Notes under the pieces: generated by a model | What the model was told of the DNA's origin: nothing | The model's input: the letters and a program-made list of their open reading frames with translations, nothing else | Databases searched by the model: none | Position numbers and translations under genes: made by a program | Source of the DNA: Spinacia oleracea | Taxonomy: Eukaryota; Streptophyta; Magnoliopsida; Caryophyllales; Amaranthaceae | Direction: 5' to 3' | Length of the DNA stretch: 64,000 bases | Assembly (NCBI RefSeq): GCF_020520425.1 | Contig: NC_079490.1 | Span: 248,001 to 312,000 of the forward strand | Shown here: positions 10,079 through 23,800 of the stretch, one piece after another | Layout: the number at the start of each line of letters is the position of its first letter | Position numbering within the stretch: the stretch's first letter is position 1

Positions 10079-11662
10079 GGGAAACGGGAAACGTTAGAGG
10101 TCTAGGCGCTTCCCACATACCCCATGGGTCCCAGAGGGTTTCATATTGGGTGCTTAGAAACATCTCCTAGACCTCCTAAATGACATTTAAAGGGACTTTT
10201 GAACAAACGCGCGTTGCGGAATAAATGGCATTCCGGGCCTTAAGGGAATAAGTTGGTTTTTTTTCCGACCAAACCTTGTTATTTGACCATATTAAACATT
10301 CCCCAAAATTTGAGGAGATCCAAAAAGAACCCACCAAGTGGGTCAAATTTGGTCAAAAAATGTGCATTAGATGGGGGATTTTGGCAAATTTTTACATTTT
10401 AGGAAACGGGAAACGTTAGAGGTGCGGGAACTTCCCACATACTCCATGGGTCCCTGACTCCCCGAGGGTCATATTGGGTGCTTAGAAGCATCTCCTAGGC
10501 CTCCTAAATGGCATTTAAAGGGACTTTTGAAAAAACGCGCGTTGCGGAATAAATGGCATTCCGGGGCCTTAAGGGATCAATAAGTTGGTTTTTTTTCCGA
10601 CTAAACCTTGTTATATGACCATATTAAACATTCCCCAAAATTTGAGGAGATCCAAAAAAAATCCACCAAATGGGTCAAATTTGGTCAAAAAGTGTGCATT
10701 AGGTGGGGGATTTTGGCAAATTTTTACATTTTAGGAAACGGGAAACGTTAGAGGTCCAGGCGCTTCCCAGTTCCCACATACCCCATGGGTCCCCGGGGGT
10801 CTTATTGGGTGCTTAGAAGCATCTCCTAGGCCTCCTAAATGGCATTTAAAGGGACTTTTGAAAAACCGCCGTTGCAGAATAAGTGGCATTTCGGGGCCTT
10901 AAAGGACCAATAAGTTGGTTTTTTTTTCGACCAAACCTTGTTATATGGCCATATTAAACATTCCCCAAAATTTGAGGAGATCCAAAAAAAATCCACCAAG
11001 TGGGTCAAATTTGGTCAAAAAGTGTGCACTATGTGGGGGATTTTGGCAAATTTTTACATTTTAGGAAACGGGAAACTTAGAGGTCCGGGCGCTTCCCACA
11101 TACCCCGGGGGTCATATCTGGTGCTTAGAAGCATCTCCTAGGCCTCCTAAACGGCATTTAAAGGGACTTTTGATAAAACGCGCGTTGCGGAATAAATGGC
11201 ATTCCGGGGCCTTAAGGGATCAATAAGTTGGTTTTTTTTCCGACTAAACCTTGTTATATGACCATATTAAACATTCCCCAAAATTTGAGGAGATCCAAAA
11301 AAAATCCACCAAATGGGTCAAATTTGGTCAAAAAGTGTGCATTAGGTGGGTGATTTTGGCAAATTTTTACATTTTAGGAAACGGGAAACGTTAGAGGTCC
11401 AGGCGCTTCCCAGTTCCCACATACCCCATGGGTCCCCGGGGGTCTTATTGGGTGCTTAGAAGCATCTCCTAGGCCTCCTAAATGGCATTTAAAGGGACTT
11501 TTGAAAAACCGTCGTTGCAATAAGTGGCATTTCGGGGCCTTAAAGGACCAATAAGTTGGTTTTTTTTTCGACCAAACCTTGTTATATGGCCATATTAAAC
11601 ATTCCCCAAAATTTGAGGAGATCCAAAAAAAATCCACCAAGTGGGTCAAATTTGGTCAAAAA
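10079..11662. repeat. satellite subfamily A, left edge of the array, with a two-monomer higher-order unit
   Basis: The first five monomers differ from the core. They have GGGAAACGTTAGAGG, AAGCATCTCCTAGGCC, GGGACTTTTGA, GGCATTCCGG (no EcoRI site) and GAGATCCAAA (no BglII site). The monomers at 10748 and 11391 are almost identical to each other (both contain CAGTTCCCACATACC and GTGGCATTTCGG) and alternate with the pair at 10416 and 11077, giving a dimeric repeat of about 645-660 bp. The switch to subfamily B happens inside one monomer near 11663, where GGTCAAAAAGTG passes into TATAGGTGGGCG. Confidence 0.85.
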
Positions 11663-12059
11663 GTGTGCATTATAGGTGGGCGATTTTGACTAATTTTTAC
11701 ATTTTAAGAAACTTGAAACGTTAGAGGTTCGGGCGCTTCCCACATACCCTTTGGGTCCCCAGGGGTCATATTGGGTGCTTAGTAGCATCTCCCCGGCCTC
11801 CTAAATGGCATTTAAAGGGAATTCGAAAAAACGCGCGTTGTGAAATAAATGGAATTCCGGGGCCTTAAGGGACCAATTAGTTGATTTTTTTCCGACCAAA
11901 CCTTATTATATGACCATATTATACATTCCCCAAAATTTGAGGAGATCTAAAAAAAACCCACAAAACGGGTCAAATTTGGTCGAAAAGTGTGCATTATAGG
12001 TGGGCGATTTTGGCTAATTTTTACATTTTAAGAAACTTGAAATGTTAGAGGTCCGGGCG

Positions 12060-15000
12060 CTTCCCACATACCCTTTGGGTCCCCAGGGGTCATATTGGGA
12101 TGCTTAGCAGCATCTCCCCAGCCTCCTAAATGGCATTTAAAGGGACTTCGAAAAAACGCGCGTTGTGAAATAAATGGAATTCCGGGACCTTAAGGGACCA
12201 ATTAGTTGGTTTTTTTTCCGACCAAACCTTATTATATGACCATATTATACATTCCCCAAAATTTGAGGAGATCTAAAAAAAAAATCACAAAACGGGTCAA
12301 ATTTGGTCGAAAAGTGTGCATTATAGGTGGGTGATTTTGGCTAATTTTTAAATTTTAAGAAACTTGAAACTTTAGAGGTCCGGGCACTTCCCACATACCC
12401 TATGGGTCCTAGGGGTCATATTGGGTGCTTAGCAACATTTCCCCGGCCTCCTAAATGGCATTTAAAGGGACTTCGAAAAAACGCGCGTCGTGAAATAAAT
12501 GGAATTCCGGGACCTTAAGGGTCCAATAAGTTGGTTTTTTTCCGACCAAACCTTATTATATGACCATATTATACATTCCCCAAAATTTGAGGAGATCTAA
12601 AAAAAAACCACAAAACGGGTCAAATTTGGTCGAAAAGTGTGCATTATAGGTGGGCGATTTTGGCTAATTTTTACATTTTAAGAAGCTTGAAATGTTAGAG
12701 GTCCGGGCGCTTCCCACATACCCTTTGGGTCCCCAGGGGTCATATTGGGTGCTTAGCAGCATCTCCCCAGCCTCCTAAATGGCATTTAAAGGGACTTCGA
12801 AAAAACGCGCGTTGTGAAATAAATGGAATTCCGGGACCTTAAGGGACCAATTAGTTGGTTTTTTTTTCCGACCAAACCTTATTATATGACCATATTATAC
12901 ATTCCCCAAAATTTGAGGAGATCTAAAAAAAACCACAAAACGGGTCAAATTTGGTCGAAAAGTGTGCATTATAGGTGGGTGATTTTGGCTAATTTTTAAA
13001 TTTTAAGAAACTTGAAACTTTAGAGGTCCGGGCACTTCCCACATACCCTATGGGTCCTAGGGGTCATATTGGGTGCTTAGCAACATTTCCCCGGCCTCCT
13101 AAATGGCATTTGAAGGGACTTCGAAAAAACGCGCGTTGTGAAATAAATGGAATTCCGGGACCTTAAGGGTCCAATAAGTTGGTTTTTTCCGACCAAACCT
13201 TTTTATATGACCATATTATACAATCCCCAAAATTTGAGGAGATCTAAAAAAAACCATAAAACGGGTCAAATTTGGTCGAAAAGTGTGCATTATAGGTGGG
13301 CGATTTTGGCTAATTTTTACATTTTAAGAAACTTGAATCGTTAGAGGTTCGGGCGCTTCCCACATACCCTTTGGGTCCCCAGGGGTCATATTGGGTGCTT
13401 AGCAGCATCTCCCCGGCCTCCTAAATGGCATTTAAAGGGACTTCGAAAAAACGCGCGTTGTGAAATAAATGGAATTCCGGGGCCTTAAGGGACGAATAAG
13501 TTGGTTTTTTCCCGACCAAACCTTATTATATGACCATATTATACATTATCCAAAATTTGAGAAGATCTAAAAAAAAACCACAAAACGGGTCAAATTTGGT
13601 CGAAAATGGTGCATTATAGGTGGGCGATTTTGGCTAATTTTTACATTTTAAGAAACTTGAAACGTTAGAGGTCCGGGCGCTTCCCACATACCCTTTGGGT
13701 CCCCAGGGGTCATATTGGGTGCTTAGCAACATCTCCCCGGCCTCCTAAATGGCATTTAAAGGGAATTCGAAAAAACGCGCGTTGTGAAATAAATGGAATT
13801 CCGGGGTCTTAAGGGACCAATTAGTTGGTTTTTTTCTGACCAAACCTTATTATATGACCATATTATACATTCTCCAAAATTCGAGGAGATCTAAAAAAAA
13901 CCACAAAACGGGTCAAATTTGGTCGAAAAGTGTGCATTATTGGTGGGTGATTTTGGCTAATTTTTAAATTTTAAGAAACTTAAAACGTTAGAGGTCCGGG
14001 CACTTCCCACATACCCTATGGGTCCCAGGGGTCATATTGGGTGCTTAGCAACATTTCCCCGGCCTCCTAAATGGCATTTAAAGGGACTTCGAAAAAACGC
14101 GCGTTGTGAAATAAATGGAATTCCGGGACCTTAAGGGTCCAATAAGTTGGTTTTTTCCCGACCAAACCTTTTTATATGACCATATTATACATTCCCCAAA
14201 ATTTGAGGAAATCTAAAAAAAACCCATAAAACGGGTCAAATTTGGTCGAAAAGTGTGCATTATAGGTGGGCGATTTTTGCTAATTTTTACATTTTAAGAA
14301 ACTTGAAACGTTAGAGGTTCGGGCGCTTCCCACATACCCTTTGGGTCCCCAAGGGTCATATTGGGTGCTTAGCAGCATCTCCCCGGGCTCCTAAATGGCA
14401 TTTAAAGGGACTTCGAAAAAACGCGCGTTGTGAAATAAATGGAATTCCGGGGCCTTAAGGGACCAATAAGTTGGTTTTTTCCCGACCAAACCTTATTATA
14501 TGACCATATTATACATTATCCAAAATTTGAGAAGATCTAAAAAAAAACCACAAAACGGGTCAAATTTGCTCGAAAAGTGTGCATTATAGGTGGGCGATTT
14601 TGGCTAATTTTTACATTTTAAGAAACTTGAAACGTTAGAGGTCCGGGCGCTTCCCACATACCCTTTGGGTCCCCAGGGGTCATATTGGGTGCTTAGCAGC
14701 ATCTCCCCGGCCTCCTAAATGTCATTTAAAGGGACTTCGAAAAAACGCGCGTTGTGAAATAAATGGAATTCCGGGGCCTTAAGGGACCAATTAGTTGGTT
14801 TTTTTCTGACCAAACCTTATTATATGACCATATTATACATTCTCCAAAATTTGAGGAGATCTAAAAAAAAACCACAAAACGGGTCAAATTTGGTCGAAAA
14901 GTGTGCATAGGTGGGCGATTTTTGCTAATTTTTACATTTTAAGAAACTTGAAACGTTAGAGGTTCGGGCGCTTCCCACATACCCTTTGGGTCCCCAGGGG

Positions 15001-17362
15001 TCATATTGGGTGCTTAGCAGCATCTCCCCAGCCTCCTAAATGGCATTTAAAGGGACTTCGAAAAAACGCGCGTTGTGAAATAAATGGAATTCCGGGACCT
15101 TAAGGGACCAGTTAGTTGGTTTTTTTTCCGACCAAACCTTATTATATGACCATATTATACATTTCCCAAAATTTGAGGAGATCTAAAAAAAACCCACAAA
15201 ACGGGTCAAATTTGGTCGAAAAGTGTGCATTATAGGTGGGCGATTTTGGCTAATTTTTACATTTTAAGAAACTTGAAATGTTAGAGGTCCGGGCGCTTCC
15301 CACATACCCTTTCGGTCCCCAGGGGTCATATTGGGTGCTTAGCAGCATCTCCCCAGCCTCCTAAATGGCATTTAAAGGGACTTCGAAAAAACGCGCGTTG
15401 TGAAATAAATGGAATTCCGGGACTTTAAGGGACCAATTAGTTGGTTTTTTTTCCGACCAAACCTTATTATATGACCATATTATACATTCCCCAAAATTTG
15501 AGGAGATCTAAAAAAAACCACAAAACGGGTCAAATTTGGTCGAAAAGTGTGCATTATAGGTGGGTGATTTTGGCTAATTTTTAAATTTTAAGAAACTTGA
15601 AACTTTAGAGGTCCGGGCACTTCCCACATACCCTATGGGTCCTAGGGGTCATATTGGGTGCTTAACAACATTTCCCCGGCCTCCTAAATGGCATTTAAAG
15701 GGACTTCGAAAAAACGCGCGTTGTGAAATAAATGGAATTCCGGGGCCTTAAGGACCAATAAGTTTATTTTTTCCCGACCAAACCTTATTATATGACCATA
15801 TTATACATTCCCCAAAATTTTATGAGATCTAAAAAAAAAAATCACAAAACGGGTCAAATTTGGTCGAAAAGTGTTCATTATAGGTGGGCGATTTTGGCTA
15901 ATTTTTAAGTTTTAAGAAACTTGAAACGTTAGAGGTTCGGGCGCTTCCCTCATACCCTTTGGGTCCCCAGGGGTCATATTGGGTGCTTAGCAGCATCTCC
16001 CCAGCCTCCTAAATGTCATTTAAATGGACTTCGGAAAAACGCGCGTTGTGAAATAAATGGAATTCCGGGGCATTAAGGGACCAATTAGTTGGTTTTTTTC
16101 TGACCAAACCTTATTATATGACCATATTATACATTCTCCAAAATTTGAGGAGATCTAAAAAAAAACCACAAAACGGGTCAAATTTGGTCGAAAAGTGTGC
16201 ATTATAGGTGGGTGATTTTGGCTAAATTTTAAATTTTAAGAAACTTGAAACGTTAGAGGTCCGGGCACTTCCCACATACCCTTTGGGTCCCCAGGGGTCA
16301 TATTGGGATGCTTAGCAGCATCTCCCCAGCCTCCTAAATGGCATTTAAAGGGACTTCGAAAAAACGCGCGTTGTGAAATAAATGGAATTCCGGGACCTTA
16401 AGGGACCAATTAGTTGGTTTTTTTTCCGACCAAACCTTATTATATGACCATATTATACATTCCCCAAAATTTGAGGAGATCTAAAAAAAAAATCACAAAA
16501 CGGGTCAAATTTGGTCGAAAAGTGTGCATTATAGGTGGGTGATTTTGGCTAATTTTTAAATTTTAAGAAACTTGAAACTTTAGAGGTCCGGGCACTTCCC
16601 ACATACCCTATGGTTCCTAGGGGTCATATTGGGTGCTTAGCAACATTTCCCCGGCCTCCTAAATGGCATTTAAAGGGACTTCGAAAAAACGCGCGTCGTG
16701 AAATAAATGGAATTCCGGGACCTTAAGGGTCCAATAAGTTGGTTTTTTTCCGACCAAACCTTATTATATGACCATATTATACATTCCCCAAAATTTGAGG
16801 AGATCTAAAAAAAAACCACAAAACGGGTCAAATTTGGTCAAAAAGTTGCATTATAGGTGGGCGATTTTGGCTAATTTTTACATTTTAAGAAACTTGAAAT
16901 GTTAGAGGTCCGGGCGCTTCCCACATACCCTTTCGGTCCCCAGGGGTCATATTGGGTGCTTAGCAACATCTCCCCAGCCTCCTAAATGGCATTTAAAGGG
17001 ACTTCGAAAAAACGCGCGTTGTGAAATAAATGGAATTCCGGGACTTTAAGGGACCAATTAGTTGGTTTTTTTTTCCGACCAAACCTTATTATATGACCAT
17101 ATTATACATTCCCCAAAATTTGAGGAGATCTAAAAAAAACCACAAAACGGGTCAAATTTGGTCGAAAAGTGTGCATTATAGGTGGGTGATTTTGGCTAAT
17201 TTTTAAATTTTAAGAAACTTGAAACTTTAGAGGTCCGGGCACTTCCCACATACCCTATGGGTCCTAGGGGTCATATTGGGTGCTTAGCAACATTTCCCCG
17301 GCCTCCTAAATGGCATTTAAAGGGACTTCGAAAAAACGCGCGTTGTGAAATAAATGGAATTC
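12060..17362. repeat. 13-monomer duplication within the satellite
   Basis: Monomers starting 12045, 12372, 12695 and 13020 match those at 16253, 16580, 16902 and 17227. Offsets are 4207-4208 bp. Both copies share the rare TTGGGATGCTTAG insertion (12091 and 16299) and the order of the ACTTTAGAGG variants. Matching tracts are about 12060-13155 and 16268-17362. Confidence 0.75.
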
Positions 17363-19845
17363 CGGGGCCTTAAGGGACCAATAAGTTTATTTTTTCCCGA
17401 CCAAACCTTATTATATGACCATATTATACATTCCCCAAAATTTTATGAGATCTAAAAAAAAAATCACAAAACGGGTCAAATTTGGTCGAAAAGTGTTCAT
17501 TATAGGTGGGCGATTTTGGCTAATTTTTAAGTTTTAAGAAACTTGAAACGTTAGAGGTTCGGGCGCTTCCCTCATACCCTTTGGGTCCCCAGGGGTCATA
17601 TTGGGTGCTTAGCAGCATCTCCCCAGCCTCCTAAATGTCATTTAAATGGACTTCGGAAAAACGCGCGTTGTGAAATAAATGGAATTCCGGGGCATTAAGG
17701 GACCAATTAGTTGGTTTTTTTCTGACCAAACCTTATTATATGACCATATTATACATTCTCCAAAATTTGAGGAGATCTAAAAAAAAACCACAAAACGGGT
17801 CAAATTTGGTCGAAAAGTGTGCATTATAGGTGGGTGATTTTGGCTAATTTTTAAATTTTAAGAAACTTGAAACGTTAGAGGTCCGGGCACTTCCCACATA
17901 CCCTATTGGTCTCAGGGGTCATATGGGTGCTTAGCAACATTTCTCCGGCCTCCTAAATGGCATTTAAAGGGACTTCGAAAAAACGCGCGTTGTGAAATAA
18001 ATGGAATTCCGGGACCTTAAGGGTCCAATAAGTTGGTTTTTTCCCGACCAAACCTTTTTATATGACCATATTATACAATCCCCAAAATTTGAGGAAATCT
18101 AAAAAAAACCATAAAACGGGTCAAATTTGGTCGAAAAGTGTGCATTATAGGTGGGCGATTTTGGCTAATTTTTACATTTTAAGAAACTTGAATCGTTAGA
18201 GGTTCGGGCGCTTCCCACATACCCTTTGGGTCCCCAGGGGTCATATTGGGTGCTTATCAGCATCTCCCCGGCCTCCTAAATGGCATTTAAAGGGACTTCG
18301 AAAAAACGCGCGTTGTGAAATAAATGGAATTCCGGGGCCTTAAAGGACGAATAAGTTGGTTTTTTCCCGACCAAACCTTATTATATGACTATATTATACA
18401 TTATCCAAAATTTGAGAAGATCTAAAAAAAACCACAAAACGGGTCAAATTTGGTCGAAAAGGGTGCATTATAGGTGGGCGATTTTGGCTAATTTTTACAT
18501 TTTAAGAAACTTGAAACGTTAGAGGTCCGGGCGCTTCCCATATACCCTTTGGGTCCCCAGGGGTCATATTGGGTGCTTAGCAACATCTCCCCGGCCTCCT
18601 AAATGGCATTTAAAGGGAATTCGAAAAAACGCGCGTTGTGAAATAAATGGAATTCTGGGGCTTTAAGGGACCAATTAGTTGGTTTTTTCTGACCAAACCT
18701 TATTATATGACCATATTATACATTCTCCAAAATTCGAGGAGATCTAAAAAAAACCACAAAACGGGTCAAATTTGGTCGAAAAGTGTGCATTATTGGTGGG
18801 TGATTTTGGCTAATTTTTAAATTTTAAGAAACTTAAAACGTTAGAGGTACGGGCACTTCCCACATACCATATGGGTCCCAGGGGTCATATTGGTTGCTTA
18901 GCAACATTTCCCCGGCCTCCTAAATGGCATTTAAAGGGACTTCGAAAAAACGCGCGTTGTGAAATAAATGGAATTCTGGGACCTTAAGGGTCCAATAAGT
19001 TGATTTTTTCCCGACCAAACCTTTTTATATGACCATATTATACATTCCCCAAAATTTGAGGAAATCTAAAAAAAACCCATAAAATGGGTCAAATTTGGTC
19101 GAAAAGTGTGCATTATAGGTGGGCGATTTTTGCTAATTTTTACATTTTAAGAAACTTGAAACGTTAGAGGTTCGGGCGCTTCCCACATACCCTTTGGGTC
19201 CTCAAGGGTCATATTGGGTGCTTAGCAGCATCTCCCCGGGCTCCTAAATGGCATTTAAAGGGACTTCGAAAAAACGCGCGTTGTGAAATAAATGGAATTC
19301 CGGGGCCTTAAGGGACCAATAAGTTGGTTTTTTCCCGACCAAACCTTATTATATGACCATATTATACATTATCCAAAATTTGAGAAGATCTAAAAAAAAA
19401 CCACAAAACGGGTCAAATTTGCTCGAAAAGTGTGCATTATAGGTGGGCGATTTTGGCTAATTTTTACATTTTAAGAAACTTGAAACGTTAGAGGTCCGGG
19501 CGCTTCCCACATACCCTTTGGGTCCCCAGGGGTCATATTGGGTGCTTAGCAGCATCTCCCCGGCCTCCTAAATGTCATTTAAAGGGACTTCGAAAAAACG
19601 CGCGTTGTGAAATAAATGGAATTCCGGGGCCTTAAGGGACCAATTAGTTGGTTTTTTTCTGACCAAACCTTATTATATGACCATATTATACATTCTCCAA
19701 AATTTGAGGAGATCTAAAAAAAAACCACAAAACGGGTCAAATTTGGTCGAAAAGTGTGCATTATAGGTGGGCGATTTTTGCTAATTTTTACATTTTAAGA
19801 AACTTGAAACGTTAGAGGTTCGGGCGCTTCCCACATACCCTTTGG
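13150..19845. repeat. 15-monomer duplication within the satellite
   Basis: Monomers at 13341, 13665, 13988, 14311 and 14635 match those at 18196, 18519, 18841, 19164 and 19488, with offsets of 4853-4855 bp. Shared rare states include AATCGTTAGAGG, ATTATACAATCCCC, CATTCTCCAAAATTCGAGG and CAAATTTGCTCGAAAAG. The match ends near 14990 and 19845. Confidence 0.75.
15281..17890. repeat. 5-monomer duplication within the satellite
   Basis: Tracts of about 15281-16270 and 16902-17890 match at an offset of 1621-1622 bp. Shared rare states are CCCTTTCGGTCCCC, AATAAGTTTATTTTTTCCCG, AAAAGTGTTCATTATAG, TTTTTAAGTTTTAAG and CGCTTCCCTCATACCC. It is nested inside the spans of the 13- and 15-monomer duplications, which shows repeated rounds of exchange. 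Confidence 0.75.
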
Positions 19846-20899
19846 GTCCCCAGGGTCATATTGGGTGCTTAGCAGGATCTCCCCGGCCTCCTAAATGGCA
19901 TTTAAAGGGACTTCGAAAAAAAGCGCGTTGTGAATTAAATGGAATTCCGGGGCCTTAAGGGACCAATAAGTTGGTTTTTTCCCGACCAAACCTTATTATA
20001 TGACCATATTATACATTATCCAAAATTTGAGAAGATTTAAAAAAAAACCACAAAACGGGTCAAAGTTGGTCGAAAAGTGTGCATTATAGGTGAGCGATTT
20101 TGGTTAATTTTTATATTTTAAGAAACTTGAAACGTTAGAGGTCCGGGCGCTTCCCACATTTCCTTTCGGTCCCCAGGGGTCATATTGGGTGCTTAGCAGC
20201 ATCTCCCCGGCCTCCTAAATGGCATTTAAAGGGACTTCGAAACAACGCGCGTTGTGGAATAAATGGAATTCCGGGGCCTTAAGGGACCAATTAGTTGTTT
20301 TTTTCCCGACCAAGCTTTATTATATGATCATATTAAACATTCCCCAAAATTTCATGAGATCTAAAAAAAAAACCACAAAACGGGTCAAATTTGGTCGAAA
20401 AGTGTGCATTAGGTGGACGATTTTGGCTAATTTTTATATTTTAAGAAACTTGAAATGTTAGAGGTCCGGGCGCTTCCTACATACCCTTTGGGTCCCCAGG
20501 GGTCATATTGGGTGTTTAGCAGCATCTCCCCGGCCTCCTAAATGGCATTTAAAGGGACTTCGAAAAAACGCGCGTTGTAGAATAAATGGAATTCCGGGGC
20601 CTTAAGGGACCAATAAGTTGGTTTTTTCCCGACCAAACCTTATTATATGACCATATTATACATTCCCCAAAATTTTATGAGATCTAAAAAAAAAAAATCA
20701 CAAAACAGGTCAAATTTGGTCGAAAAGTGTGCATTATAGGTGCGCGATTTTGGCTAATTTTTGAATTTTAAGAAACTCGAAACGTTAGAGGTTCAGGCGC
20801 TTCCCACATACCCTTTGGGTCCCCAGGGGTCATATTGGGTGCTTAGCCGCATCTCCCCAGCCTCCTAAATGGCATTTAAAGGGACTTCGAAACAACGCG

Positions 20900-23800
20900 C
20901 GTTGTGAAATAAATGGAATTCCGGGGCCTTAAGGGACCAATTAGCTGGTTTTTTTCTGACCAAACCTTATTATATGACCATATTATACATTCTCTAAAAT
21001 TTGAGAAGATCTAAAAAAAAACCACAAAACGGGTCAAATTTGGTCGAAAAGTGTGCATTATAGGTGGGTGATTTTGGCTAATTTTTAAATTTTAAGAAAC
21101 TTGAAACGTTAGAGGTCCGGATGCTTCCCACATACCCTTTGGGTCCCCAGGGGTCATATTGGGTGCTTAGCAGCATCTCCCCGGCCTCCTAAATGGCATT
21201 TAAAGGGACTTCGAAAAAACGCGCGTTGTGAAATAAATGGAATTCCGGGGCCTTAAGGGACCAATAGGTTGATTTTTTTTTTCCTACCAAACCTTATTAT
21301 ATGACCATATTAAATATTCCCCAAAATTTGAGGAGATCTAAAAAAAACCACAAAACGGGTCAAATTTGGTCGAATAGTGTGCATTATAGGTGGGCGATTT
21401 TGGCTAATTTTAAAATTTTAAGAAACTTGAAACGTTAGAGGTCCGGGTACTTCCCACATACCCTATGGGTCCCAGGGGTCATATTGGGTGCTTAGCAGCA
21501 TCTCCCCGGCCTCCTAAATGGCATTTAAAGGGACTTCGAAAAAACGCGCGTTGTGAAATAAATGGAATTCCGGGACATAAAGGGTCCAATTAGTTGGTTT
21601 TTTCCCGACCAAACCTTTTTATATGACCATATTATACATTCCCCAAAATTTGAGGAGATCTAAAAAAAAACCATAAAACGGGTCAAATTTGGTCGAAAAG
21701 TGTGCATTATAGGTGGGCGATTTTGGCTAATTTTTACATTTTAAGAAACTTGAAACGTTAGATGTCCTGGAACTTCCCACATACCCTATGGGTCCCCAGG
21801 GGTCATATTGGGTGCTTAGCAGCATCTCCCCGGCCTCCTAAATGGCATTTAAAGGGACTTCGAAAAAACGCGCGTTGTGAAATAAATGGAATTCCGGGAC
21901 CTTAAGGGTCCAATTAGTTGGTTTTTTCCCGACTAAACCTTTTTATATGACCATATTATAATTCCCCAAAATTTGAGGAGATCTAATAAAAAATCATAAA
22001 ACGGGTCAAATTTGGTCGAAAAATGTGCATTATAGGTGGGCGATTTTGGCTAATTTTTACATTTTAAGAAACTTGAAACGTTAGATGTCCTGGAACTTCC
22101 CACATACCCTATGGGTCCCCAGGGGTCATATTGGGTGCTTAGCAGCATCTCCCCGGCCTCCTATATGGCATTTAAAGGGACTTCGAAAAAACGCGCGTTG
22201 TGAAATAGATGGAATTCCGGGGCCTTAAGGGACCAATAGGTTGGTTTTTTTTTCCTACCAAACCTTATTATATGACCATATTAAATATTCCCCAAAATTT
22301 GAGGAGATCTAAAAAAAACCACAAAACGGGTAAAATTTGGTCGAAAAATGTGCATTATAGGTGGGTGATTTTGGCTAATTTTTAAATTTTAAGAAACTTA
22401 AAACGTTAGAGGTCCGGGCACTTCCCACATACCCTATGGGTCCCAGGGGTCATATTGGGTGCTTAGCAACATTTCCCCGGCCTCCTAAATGGCATTAAAA
22501 GGGACTTCGAAAAAACGCGCGTTGTGAAATAAATGGAATTCCGGGACCTTAAGGGTCCAATAAGTTGGTTTTTTCCTGACCAAACTTTTTTATATGACCA
22601 TATTATACATTCCCCAAAATTTGAGGAGATCTAAAAAAAACCCATAAAACGGGTCAAATTTGGTCAAATAGGTGGGCGATTTTGGCTAATTTTTACATTT
22701 TAAGAAACTTGAAACGTTAGAGGTTCGGGCGCTTCCCACATACCCTTTGGGTCCCCAGGGGTCATATTGGGTGCTTAACAGCATCTCCCCGGCCTCCTAA
22801 ATGGCATTTAAAGGGATTTCGAAAAAACGCGCGTTGTGAAATAAACGGAATTCCGGGGCCTTAAGGGACCAATAAGTTGGTTTTTTCCCGACCAAACCTT
22901 TTTATATGACCATATTATACATTCCCCAAAATTTGAGGAGATCTAAAAAAAACCCGTAAAACGGGTCAAATTTGGTCGAAAAGTGTGCATTATAGGTGGG
23001 CGATTTTGGCTAATTTTTACATTTTAAGAAACTTGAAACGTTAGAGGTCCGGGCGCTTCCCACATACCCTTTGGGATCCCAGGGGTCATATTGGGTGCTT
23101 AGCAACATCTCCCCGGCCTCCTAAATGGCATTTAAAGGGATTTCGAAAAAACGCGCGTTGTGAAATAAATGGAATTCCGGGGCCTTAAGGGACCAATTAG
23201 TTGGTTTTTTTCTGACCAAACCTTATTATATGACCATATTATACATTCTCCAAAATTCGAGGAGATCTAAAAAAAACCCACAAAACGGGTCAAATTTGGT
23301 CGAAAAGTGTGCATTATATAGGTGGGTGATTTTGGCTAATTTTTAAATTTTAAGAAACTTAAAACGTTAGAGGGCCGGGCACTTTCCACATACCCTATGG
23401 GTCCCAGGGGTCATATTGGGTGCTTAGCAACATTTCCCCGGCCTCCTAAATGGCATTTAAAGGGACTTCGAAAAAACGCGCGTTGTGAAATAAATGGAAT
23501 TCCGGGACCTTAAGGGTCCAATAAGTTGGTTTTTTCCCGACCAAACTTTTTTATATGACCATATTATACATTCCCCAAAATTTGAGGAGATCTAAAAAAA
23601 ACCCATAAAACGGGTCAAATTTGGTCGAAAAGTGTGCATTATAGGTGGGCGATTTTGGCTAATTTTTACATTTTAAGAAACTTGAAACAATAGAGGTTTG
23701 GGCGCTTCCCACATACCCTTTGGGTCCCCAGGGGTCATATTGGGTGCTTAGCAGCATCTCCCCGGCCTCCTAAATGGCATTTAAAGGGATTTCGAAAAAA

